From the NCBI RefSeq assembly GCF_009932335.1, contig NZ_BLJF01000001.1, forward strand, positions 1,736,001 to 1,800,000: a DNA stretch of 64,000 nucleotides. Direction: 5' to 3'. Shown here in pieces: positions 24,926 to 32,283 of the stretch (positions are counted from its first letter, which is position 1; each line of letters opens with the position of its first letter). The DNA is from Pseudomonas asiatica (lineage in GTDB: Bacteria > Pseudomonadota > Gammaproteobacteria > Pseudomonadales > Pseudomonadaceae). A program made the translations under genes and the position numbers. Under the pieces are notes generated by a model that was not told the origin of the DNA, ran no database searches, and was given only the letters and a program-made list of their open reading frames with translations.

Positions 24926-25840
24926 CTAAAGACTATCAGGGTCGCCGAAGAACATCTGAATCCGCGACCGCAACCACCGCTCTGCCGGGTCATTGTCCTG
25001 CGCCCCGCGCCAGGCCATGTGCAGTTCGAAACTGCGCACATCCAGCGGCAGATCCTCGGCCCGCAACCCACCCGCCGCGGTCAACGCATCCGCCGTGTAG
25101 TCCGGCACCGTAGCGACAATATCGGTGCCCGCCAGCAAGCTCCCCAGCCCGTTGAACTGCGGCACCGCCAGCACCACATGGCGCTTGCGGCCAATCTCTT
25201 CCAGCGCCTCGTCGATGAACCCCGACAGGTCCCCGGCAAACGACACCAGCGCATGCGGCCGCGCGCAGAAGTCGTCCAGGGTGATGGCGCCGGGCACGCT
25301 GTCGGCGCGCAGCAGTTTCGGCATGCTGCGGCGCAGCACCTTGCGCTTGGCGTTGGCTGGCAGCTCGCTGGTGTAGCTGACCCCCACCGAGATCTCGCCC
25401 GAAGCCAGCAGCGTCGGCATCAGCAGGTAATTGACCCGGCGCACCACCAGCACGATACCCGGCGCTTCGGCGCGTATGCGCTTGAGCAGCTGCGGCAGCA
25501 GGGCGAATTCGGCGTCGTCCGACAGGCCGATGCGGAACACCGCATTGCTGGTGGCCGGGTCGAATTCGGCGGCGCGGCTGACGGCGGTGGAAATCGAGTC
25601 CAGCGCCGGGGACAGCAGGGCGAAGATCTCGTGGGCCCGGGCCGAGGGCTCCATGCTGCGGCCGGTACGCACGAACAGCGGGTCGTCGAACAGGTTGCGC
25701 AGGCGCGACAGCGCCGCGCTGATGGCGGGCTGGCCGAGGAACAGTTTTTCCGCGGCACGGGTCACGCTGCGTTCGTGCATCAGCGTTTCGAACACGATCA
25801 GCAGGTTGAGGTCTACGCGACGCAGGTCGTTTCGATTCAT
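24926..25840 (-). CDS. mexT: LysR-type regulator MexT
   Basis: 304 residues, the length of P. aeruginosa MexT, with closely matching ends and core (MNRNDLRRVDLNLLIVFETL; VVRRVNYLLMP; AWRGAQDNDPAERWLRSRI). The N-terminal winged HTH spans 1-65 and the effector domain 95-300. MexT is a redox/nitrosative-stress-responsive activator of the MexEF-OprN efflux pump and of mexS. Here it is divergent from mexS as in P. aeruginosa, but no mexEF-oprN genes follow. The downstream region ends in a terminator and then the quinone-reductase/MerR module. Confidence 0.85.
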   Translation of the reverse strand: MNRNDLRRVDLNLLIVFETLMHERSVTRAAEKLFLGQPAISAALSRLRNLFDDPLFVRTGRSMEPSARAHEIFALLSPALDSISTAVSRAAEFDPATSNAVFRIGLSDDAEFALLPQLLKRIRAEAPGIVLVVRRVNYLLMPTLLASGEISVGVSYTSELPANAKRKVLRRSMPKLLRADSVPGAITLDDFCARPHALVSFAGDLSGFIDEALEEIGRKRHVVLAVPQFNGLGSLLAGTDIVATVPDYTADALTAAGGLRAEDLPLDVRSFELHMAWRGAQDNDPAERWLRSRIQMFFGDPDSL

Positions 25841-25949
25841 CGGTGAGCTTCGCCTGAAGTGGGGCAGAGGTGAATCTTAAGGCCAAAGGCTGGTACCCTG
25901 CACGGGTTTAGGGGAACCAATCGCAGGGAAAGTCAGGTGCCCAATCGAT

Positions 25950-25973
25950 GACAGGCATGTCGACTATTAATGA
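25950..25973. promoter_or_regulatory. Possible MexT-binding site
   Basis: In the mexT-mexS gap, GACA-N5-GTCGAC-N4-AATGA partly follows the reported MexT pattern ATCA-N5-GTCGAT-N4-ACYAT. The central block matches 5 of 6 bases; the outer blocks are poor. Position and spacing fit, sequence support is weak. Confidence 0.3.
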
Positions 25974-26046
25974 CCACTGATGGTCTAACCGGCAAAGCCC
26001 GGATAAAGTCCGTGGTAATTAGAGGTTCACAAAGGCGAGGTATGCG

Positions 26047-27069
26047 ATGTCCCGCATGATCCGTTTCCACAAGTTCGGCGCTGCCGATGTGCTCCGTTGC
26101 GAGGAGCAGGCCGAACCGTCACCTGCTGCCGACGAGGTGCAAATCCGCGTCGAGGCGGTTGGCGTCAGCTGGTATGACGTGCTCTGGCGCCAGAACCTGG
26201 CACCGTCCCAGGCGCGCCTGCCGGCGGGGATCGGCCACGAGATGGCCGGGGTGGTGACCGCGGTCGGTGAAGGGGTCGAGGATATTGCGGTGGGTGACCG
26301 GGTTGCCAGCTTCCCGGCCACCAGTGCCAACGACCACCCAGTGTATGGCGATGTCATCGTGCTGCCGCGTTCGGCCATTACCCGTTATCCGGATGTGCTT
26401 ACCCCGATCGAGGCCAGCGTGCACTACACGCCGCTGCTGATCGCCTATTTCGCCTACGTCGACCTGGCCCGGGCGAAAGCCGGGCAGACGGCGCTGGTCA
26501 CCGATGCCAGCCATTGCGCGGGCCCTGCCTTCGTGCAACTGGGCAAGGCCCTGGGGCTGAAGGTGTTCGCCGCCACCAAGGAGCCGGAACAGCGTGAGTA
26601 CCTGCTGGGCCTGGGCGCCGACAAGGTTATTGTCACCGAAGAGCAGGACCTGCTGCTGCAGGTTGGCAAGTACACCGATGGCCGTGGTGTGGACATGGTC
26701 CTGGATGGCATGGGTGGGCCGCAGATGTCGCTGCTCGGCGATGTGCTGGCACCGCGCGGCAGCCTGGTGCTGTATGGCCTGCAAGGCGGCAATCAGACGC
26801 CATTCCCGGCTTGCGCGGCGTTCCAGAAGAACATCCAGTTCTATGTGCACTGCATCGGCAACTTCACCGGCAAGCCGGAGCTGGGTATCAGCCAGGACCA
26901 GGTGGCGCTGCAGCGCGCCTTGCGCGATATCAACCAGTTCACTGCCGACCAGTTGCTGACACCGCAGATCATCAAGGTTTACCCGTTCGAGCAGGTGGTC
27001 GAGGCGCATCGCTACATGGACCAATGCCCATGCGGCGGGCGCGTGGTGCTGGACATGGCGCAACACTGA
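26047..27069 (+). CDS. mexS: MexS-type zinc-free quinone oxidoreductase/alcohol dehydrogenase family protein
   Basis: 340-residue medium-chain dehydrogenase/reductase. The N-terminal GroES-like domain contains GIGHEMAGVV. The Rossmann half has the alternate loop TDASHCAGPAFVQLGKALG in place of GAAGGVG, and VDMVLDGMGG follows. The catalytic-zinc ligands of classical alcohol dehydrogenases are not conserved, so it fits the quinone-oxidoreductase class. Divergent placement next to mexT identifies it as MexS, whose loss in P. aeruginosa activates MexT, probably through build-up of a toxic metabolite. An AGGCGAGGT sequence precedes the start, and a terminator follows the stop. Confidence 0.82.
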   Translation: MSRMIRFHKFGAADVLRCEEQAEPSPAADEVQIRVEAVGVSWYDVLWRQNLAPSQARLPAGIGHEMAGVVTAVGEGVEDIAVGDRVASFPATSANDHPVYGDVIVLPRSAITRYPDVLTPIEASVHYTPLLIAYFAYVDLARAKAGQTALVTDASHCAGPAFVQLGKALGLKVFAATKEPEQREYLLGLGADKVIVTEEQDLLLQVGKYTDGRGVDMVLDGMGGPQMSLLGDVLAPRGSLVLYGLQGGNQTPFPACAAFQKNIQFYVHCIGNFTGKPELGISQDQVALQRALRDINQFTADQLLTPQIIKVYPFEQVVEAHRYMDQCPCGGRVVLDMAQH

Positions 27070-27092
27070 CAGCGGTCTGCGTCATCAGGAAG

Positions 27093-27116
27093 CCCGGGCA
27101 GAGTCCCGGGTTTTTT
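27093..27116 (+). terminator. Rho-independent terminator of mexS
   Basis: CCCGGG stem, loop CAGAGT, then CCCGGG and six T residues (27111-27116). Placement 24 bp after the stop codon and the T-run make this a convincing intrinsic terminator. Confidence 0.85.
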
Positions 27117-27369
27117 GTGCCCGGTACAGAATGATTGATGTTTAAAAAAGAATTTTCCTACAATAAAAGGAGACTCGGATTATATTTAAACGATCACTCA
27201 GAGGTTCGTCGAAATATTCCGCCAAGCTTTTTGCCTTGAATTGTTATTCCCTCGAGGTCAATGTGTTTTCTCACTTCTTCTGAATGGTTTTTTTACCCTG
27301 ATCTGTATCTTCTATTCGCCTTGCATCCCTCGATAATGGCTCAATGATAGTTTGCGCAAGGAGCGTGGA
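27117..27369. other. AT-rich intergenic stretch without a recognised gene
   Basis: This stretch is clearly AT-richer than its surroundings, with runs such as TTTAAAAAAGAA and TTATATTTAAACG. No coding frame was recognised. It may hold the promoter of the 27370/27582 unit and could be a site for MvaT/TurA-type silencers, which bind AT-rich DNA; that is inference. Confidence 0.4.
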
Positions 27370-27459
27370 ATGAGCATGGCTATGCCCAGGCCAGGGCGGT
27401 GTATGGCAGCGGCGGGGCGTCGCTACGATGCGTTTTTCTCGATGTCTTGGCGACAGTGA
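27370..27459 (+). CDS. Possible 29-residue small protein or leader peptide
   Basis: ATG at 27370 follows AAGGAG at an ideal 6-base spacing. The frame encodes 29 residues rich in Met, Arg and Ala (begins MSMAMPRPGR, ends FSMSWRQ) and stops at 27459, 122 bp before the 461-residue gene. The strong ribosome site in an otherwise empty region is the only support; no family is recognised and there is no clear TM segment. It could be a regulatory leader. Confidence 0.3.
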   Translation: MSMAMPRPGRCMAAAGRRYDAFFSMSWRQ

Positions 27460-27581
27460 CTGGTTACGTCATTACTTCCAATTAGTTGTAGGAAATTTCT
27501 TCTGGAAAAGTTCAGGGCATGTTGATGTTCAGGTTCTCTGATCAACCTGCGCTGGCTGCATGAAGTTGATGAGGTGATTTC

Positions 27582-28967
27582 GTGACTGCTATTCACGACC
27601 AGGCAATGCACTATATCTACCAGCAAGTACTCGAGCGCTTGCTCAGTCATATGTCACAGGCGCAGCGTGCTTCCTTGCAGTTGTTGATACAACGGCTGCT
27701 GGTTGCTGCAGGCGGGCCAGAATACATCGGCACCTACCGCTTGCTGGTGCTGCAAGGCAACGATCACCGCAGCGCCCGGCTGCTGGCGATGCTGCGTGCC
27801 GCACAACTGAGTATCGCCCTGCGTGCGCCGGTAACCTTCCAGCTGCGGGTGCTGGTAGTGAGCCTGCCCGTGGCTGACAGTGCCACGCTCGAATGCCATG
27901 AGCGCGGCTTCAATGCGCTGTTCTTGCAGGATGACCCGCGGGTGCAACTGCAGATGATCAAGGGGCGTGAAGTAGTGCCGTTCAGCCGGCATGCCCCTGC
28001 CGCGCCCGAGAGCTGGCTGTTGGCGAGGGACGCCATGCTGATGTTCGGTCACCTGGTCGACGCCAGCCCCGAAGCGCTGCTAGGGAGTCGCCTGCACCTG
28101 GAGTTGGCGGCCGCGGTGGGCTTTGCGCTGCAGGCCCATACCCCTGCGGATGTATTGATCACCGCCATCCCGGCGTGCCAGCGCCGCCGGTACCTTGCCT
28201 GGGCACGGCGCAGCTTGCGCCTGGCAGGGGAGCGGGGTTCGCATGCGGTGCACCAGTGCCTGGCGACGCTGGCACAGGGGCTCAGTAGCCTGCACGGCAG
28301 CATCGGGGGCCCATCGAGCGCCCTGGCGGAACCGGCCGTGGGGGCGGTGCCGCAGAATACGCCGGTGCGGTTGATTGCCATTGACGACCTGCTGCCGCCG
28401 TTGCTCGAAGAACAGCAGCTTGACCTCATGCTCGGTTGCCGCTTTGAGGGGGGGCAGGACGCCTGGCCATTGGCCGCGTTCGTCGAGCCGTTGGCCCCGG
28501 CGCAGTTGCAGGAACTGCACGCGCGCAGTCTCGAACCGCAGGCAAGTCGCCCGGCATTGCGGCTGGCTGGCCAGCCGGGCGCCAACAAGCGGCGCGATGT
28601 GCATCAACTGCAGTTCGGCAGGGCATACGGCATCAACCAGATCCAACAGGTGTGCCTGCTGTTCAGCCCGTTTGCCAGGCAGGGGAAGAACCTGGAGCGT
28701 TTTCTGCAGTGCTGGCATGCCGACATGCTGGTGGCGCTGCCATACCTGCATCGGGCCTTGCAGGGTAAACCCTGCCCTGAAGCGGTGAAAAACTGGCTGG
28801 TGAACACCAGCGGCCTGCCGCTGGGGCAACTCAGGTTGATCTATGGCGGGGGCCTGCCGCTGGCCTCCTGGCGCCTGATGAGCCATCTGGCCCGTCGCGA
28901 TGTACAGCTGAGGTTGCTGCCGCGGCGGGCAGCGGGGCGGCGGCGTGGTCATGCGGGGCCGCCTTGA
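27582..28967 (+). CDS. Unrecognised 461-residue protein, operon partner of the MocR-like regulator
   Basis: 461 residues from a GTG preceded by GAGG. No family was recognised and no signal peptide or clear TM segment is seen. Composition is Leu/Ala/Arg/Gln-rich and mostly alpha-helical in appearance. An arginine-rich tail (RRAAGRRRGH) ends the protein. A short segment, GRAYGINQIQQVCLLFSPFARQ, looks conserved-like but cannot be assigned. The stop overlaps the next ATG by one base (TGATG), so it is translationally coupled to a GntR/MocR-like regulator and probably works with it. Confidence 0.7.
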   Translation: MTAIHDQAMHYIYQQVLERLLSHMSQAQRASLQLLIQRLLVAAGGPEYIGTYRLLVLQGNDHRSARLLAMLRAAQLSIALRAPVTFQLRVLVVSLPVADSATLECHERGFNALFLQDDPRVQLQMIKGREVVPFSRHAPAAPESWLLARDAMLMFGHLVDASPEALLGSRLHLELAAAVGFALQAHTPADVLITAIPACQRRRYLAWARRSLRLAGERGSHAVHQCLATLAQGLSSLHGSIGGPSSALAEPAVGAVPQNTPVRLIAIDDLLPPLLEEQQLDLMLGCRFEGGQDAWPLAAFVEPLAPAQLQELHARSLEPQASRPALRLAGQPGANKRRDVHQLQFGRAYGINQIQQVCLLFSPFARQGKNLERFLQCWHADMLVALPYLHRALQGKPCPEAVKNWLVNTSGLPLGQLRLIYGGGLPLASWRLMSHLARRDVQLRLLPRRAAGRRRGHAGPP

Positions 28968-30322
28968 TGGAGCAATCGGGCGCCGGAGAGTTCGCCTATC
29001 GCAAGGTCTATCGCTACCTGGAAGCCTTGATCGACCAGGCTCCACAAGTTGGCCCCTGCCGTTTGCCGTCGTTGCGCGAGTTGGCCCGGCGGTTGCGGGT
29101 GTCATTGGCCACCGTACAGAGTGCCTACAGCCTGCTGGAAGAGGAGGGCCGCGTGCAATGCCTGCCCAGGTCGGGCTATTACGTACAGGGCGCTGTCAAG
29201 GATGCTGCCGCGGCCATGCCTCTGCAGGCACCCCTGCCGGCACAGCCGATGCTGGAGCGAATCCTGCTCAGCCACGAACGGCGCCTGGCACGTCAGCGCA
29301 CGCACAATGGTGCCCCTTGGGACGCGCCCGGCAGCGCCCGCCTGCGCAATGCCGTCGCAGAACGCTATACCCGTTCCTCCAACCGGTACTGGCGTGCCGA
29401 GGACGTTCAGTTGGCTCCGGATGTGCAGGCGTTGCTGGAGACCTTGCTGGCGGCGTTGGCCGTGCAAGGAGGAACCGTGGTGGTGCACTCGCCCTGTTGC
29501 TGGCAGGTACTGCGCGCGTTGGCCCGCGCCGGCATGCGAGTGTTGGAGGTACCACTGGATACCTGCGGCAACCCGGACCTGCGCGCCCTGGCCTGGCTAC
29601 TGGATAACGAGCCGGTGTGCATGCTCGTGATGCCGTCGTGCCTTGGCATGCCGCAGGGGCGGCTGGTATCACCGCACTATCAGCAGCAGCTTGGCCAGAT
29701 GCTTGGGCAGCACTCTGTATGGGTGCTGGAAAACGACCTGGACAGTGAGCACTGTTACAGCGGGCCGCCGAATATGCGCCTGCGCGATTGGGTCGACCCC
29801 CGCTGGTTATTGGTGATGGGGGCGTTCGATGCCGCAGTGGGGAGCGAGGCGCCCTATGCCTACTTGCTGGGCCATGATGCCGGGCTGGCCAAGGCTTTCG
29901 CGGAGCGTGCGTTTCGGCTTGCACCGCTTCGCCTGCAAGCGCTGGCGCACATGTTGGGCAAAGGCGAGATCGAGACGCAACTGGTGCGGCTACGTACGGA
30001 CCTGCAAAAGCGTATGCAATGCCTGGCGCGTGAGCTGCAGCTGCAGTTCGGCCAGCGGGTGGCATTGGAAACGCCGGAGGGCGGTCGGACCCTGTGGGTG
30101 CGCTTTCGCCAGCCACTGCCATGGGCGGATATTGCCGCGTCGTTGGCGGGTTCAGCGCTGCATGCATTGCCGGGCGAGCAGTTCAGCTTGCAGGGGCGCT
30201 ACCAGCAGTGCCTGGCGATGGCGTGGCTGGGTGATCACCCGGGGGAGCTGCAACAGGCGGTAGAGCGCCTGGCCCAGGTGCTGGAACTACGCTGTGGCCG
30301 GCCCGCCGGGGTTACACCTTGA
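28967..30322 (+). CDS. MocR-like GntR regulator lacking the PLP lysine
   Basis: 451 residues from the ATG at 28967, coupled to the preceding gene. The N-terminal GntR winged HTH (about 10-80) contains LPSLRELARRLRVSLATVQS and ends SGYYV. The rest has the aminotransferase fold of MocR/PdxR regulators, with ENDLDSEHCYSG matching their E-D-D-Y-D-S-E-F-R-Y motif. The PLP-binding lysine normally found in a G-T-F-S-K sequence is absent: the equivalent stretch reads MGAFDAAVGSEAP. It may bind a different ligand or none. Likely target: its own operon. Confidence 0.82.
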   Translation: MEQSGAGEFAYRKVYRYLEALIDQAPQVGPCRLPSLRELARRLRVSLATVQSAYSLLEEEGRVQCLPRSGYYVQGAVKDAAAAMPLQAPLPAQPMLERILLSHERRLARQRTHNGAPWDAPGSARLRNAVAERYTRSSNRYWRAEDVQLAPDVQALLETLLAALAVQGGTVVVHSPCCWQVLRALARAGMRVLEVPLDTCGNPDLRALAWLLDNEPVCMLVMPSCLGMPQGRLVSPHYQQQLGQMLGQHSVWVLENDLDSEHCYSGPPNMRLRDWVDPRWLLVMGAFDAAVGSEAPYAYLLGHDAGLAKAFAERAFRLAPLRLQALAHMLGKGEIETQLVRLRTDLQKRMQCLARELQLQFGQRVALETPEGGRTLWVRFRQPLPWADIAASLAGSALHALPGEQFSLQGRYQQCLAMAWLGDHPGELQQAVERLAQVLELRCGRPAGVTP

Positions 30323-30385
30323 GCCGTCGGGGGATGTCGGGCGGTGCTGTGCGCAAAGAACAGATATCGCTCGCCTGACGCATCC

Positions 30386-30560
30386 TTTGTAGGAGAAGCC
30401 TTGTGCTGTGATGAGGCCGACACCGCGATGTAGTCGAACAGGGCAATGTTCTGCACGTATTCGCACAGGCCGACACCGCCGCCGTGCGGGCCAGTTCGCC
30501 GGGGCTGCTGCGCAGCCCATCGCGACACAAGGCCGCTCCACAGACAGCGCCACCGAACTG
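30386..30560. repeat. Degenerate REP-like sequences
   Basis: The 311-bp gap before the FAN1-type gene (30323-30633) contains worn copies of the window's REP unit, for example TGTAGGAGAAGCCTTGTG at 30388 and CGACACAAGGCCGCTCC near 30524. No gene was recognised in the gap; the FAN1 promoter should lie at its end. Confidence 0.5.
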
Positions 30561-30633
30561 ACCCACGGCACTTGCCAGGCTTACTGGTCTGTATGTATAA
30601 CCAGTATCCATTCCAGCCGCCTGACCCCAGCCC

Positions 30634-32283
30634 GTGATCGCCCATTCCGTCGACGACCCGTTCTACTACCTGCACAATTTCCGCCAGGTGCTGCTGTGGG
30701 TAGAACAGCGCTACGAAGACCTGCTCGACGATCAGGAACTCGCTTTCATTCACACCTTCAGCCAACTGGACGCCCCGGCGCAGGCCCTGATGGTGCGCAT
30801 GGTCATGCGCAAGGGCGAGCTGTTTCGCAGCGACCGCCTCGACTATGCCGAAATCGGCGATACCGGGCAGGCCCTGCAACCGTTGCTGGCCCTCGGCTGG
30901 GTACGGGAGCCCGCGCAACTGGAACTGGAGCAACTGTTCGCCCTGTTGCGCAAGGACGAACTTGCCCGTTGTTTTGCCCCGCAGCTGAGCCGCCCTCGCG
31001 CCGCCAAGCATGACCTGCTTGCACAACTACAACCCTTGGGCCTGCAAGGCCGGTCACTGGCCGAGTGGTTCCCGGACAGTGGCATGCGCATCCTCCATTG
31101 GTGCCTGCAACCCTTGTGCGACCGCATGCGCCTGCTGTTCTTCGGCAACCTGTACCAGGACTGGTCGGACTTCGTTCTCGCCGACCTTGGCTTGTTGCGC
31201 TACGAACAGGTGCCGTTCAGCCCCGATTCGCGTGCCCTTCAACAACGTGCCGAAGTCGACCTGGCCATGGCATTGCACCGTTGCGCCGAGCGCCTTGAGC
31301 AAGGCGACGACCCGCTGTCGATCCTGGCAGCCATGCAGGACCTGCACAGCGACAACCCATGGCTGGCCCGGCGCCATGCGCGCCTGCAATTCGCCTTGGG
31401 CCAGCAATGCGAGCGTCTGGGCGACTGGGCGCAGGCCATGGCTGTGTACACGCAGTGCAGCCACGCCCAGGCGCGCATCCGCCAGGTGCGGGTGCTGGAG
31501 CGCAGCGAGCAGTGGCACCAAGCCCATGCGCTGGCGCTGCAACTGGCCGCGGCACCGGCCAACGCCCTGGAAGTGCAGGCGCTGGAACGCATGTTGCCAC
31601 GCCTGGCACGCAAGCTCGGTGGCCCGCCACAGCGGCGCCAGCGTGTCGCGCCGCTGGAACTGATCGAGCTGGAGCTGCCCCGGGAACAGGCAGCGCTGGG
31701 CGTGGAGGAGGCGGTACGCCAGTACCTGGCCGAAGCCGGTGGGCCGGTGCATTACGTGGAGAACACGCTGTTCAACAGCCTGTTCGGCCTGCTGTGCTGG
31801 GAGGCGATCTTCGCCCCGGTGCCTGGCGCCTTCTTCAACCCATTCCAGGCCGCCCCGCAGGACCTGCACGACGGTGATTTCCAGCAACGCCGCAGTGCTC
31901 TGTTCGACCGTTGCCTGGGGCGACTCGACGATGGCAGCCATCACAGCGCGATTCTCGACTGCTACACCGCCAAGCAAGGCCTGCAGTCGCCGTTCGTGTT
32001 CTGGTCCGTGCTCAGCGAAGAGTTGCTTGAGCAAGCCCTGGCCTGCCTGCCGGCGGTCCATTTGAAACAGTGCTTCCTGCGCCTGCTGCAGGACATCCGC
32101 AACAACCGCGCCGGCATGCCCGACCTGATCCAGTTCTGGCCCGAGCAAGGCCGCTACCGCATGGTCGAGGTCAAGGGCCCTGGCGACCGCCTGCAGGACA
32201 ACCAGTTGCGCTGGCTGGAGTTCTGCCGGGCGCACGGTTTGCCTGTCGCGGTGTGCCATGTACGCTGGAGCGAAACGCCTTGA
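30634..32283 (+). CDS. FAN1-type VRR-NUC structure-specific nuclease
   Basis: 549 residues from a GTG start. The C-terminal VRR-NUC domain has the PD-(D/E)xK site GMPDLIQFW (Asp near 507) and EVKGPGDRLQDNQ (Glu/Lys), followed by QLRWLEFC. An N-terminal winged-helix/SAP-like region and a helical TPR-like middle (about 200-340) precede it, the domain order of bacterial FAN1 such as the P. aeruginosa protein. FAN1 enzymes cut 5' flaps and help remove interstrand crosslinks. The stop overlaps a helicase gene start by 4 bp. Confidence 0.88.
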   Translation: MIAHSVDDPFYYLHNFRQVLLWVEQRYEDLLDDQELAFIHTFSQLDAPAQALMVRMVMRKGELFRSDRLDYAEIGDTGQALQPLLALGWVREPAQLELEQLFALLRKDELARCFAPQLSRPRAAKHDLLAQLQPLGLQGRSLAEWFPDSGMRILHWCLQPLCDRMRLLFFGNLYQDWSDFVLADLGLLRYEQVPFSPDSRALQQRAEVDLAMALHRCAERLEQGDDPLSILAAMQDLHSDNPWLARRHARLQFALGQQCERLGDWAQAMAVYTQCSHAQARIRQVRVLERSEQWHQAHALALQLAAAPANALEVQALERMLPRLARKLGGPPQRRQRVAPLELIELELPREQAALGVEEAVRQYLAEAGGPVHYVENTLFNSLFGLLCWEAIFAPVPGAFFNPFQAAPQDLHDGDFQQRRSALFDRCLGRLDDGSHHSAILDCYTAKQGLQSPFVFWSVLSEELLEQALACLPAVHLKQCFLRLLQDIRNNRAGMPDLIQFWPEQGRYRMVEVKGPGDRLQDNQLRWLEFCRAHGLPVAVCHVRWSETP

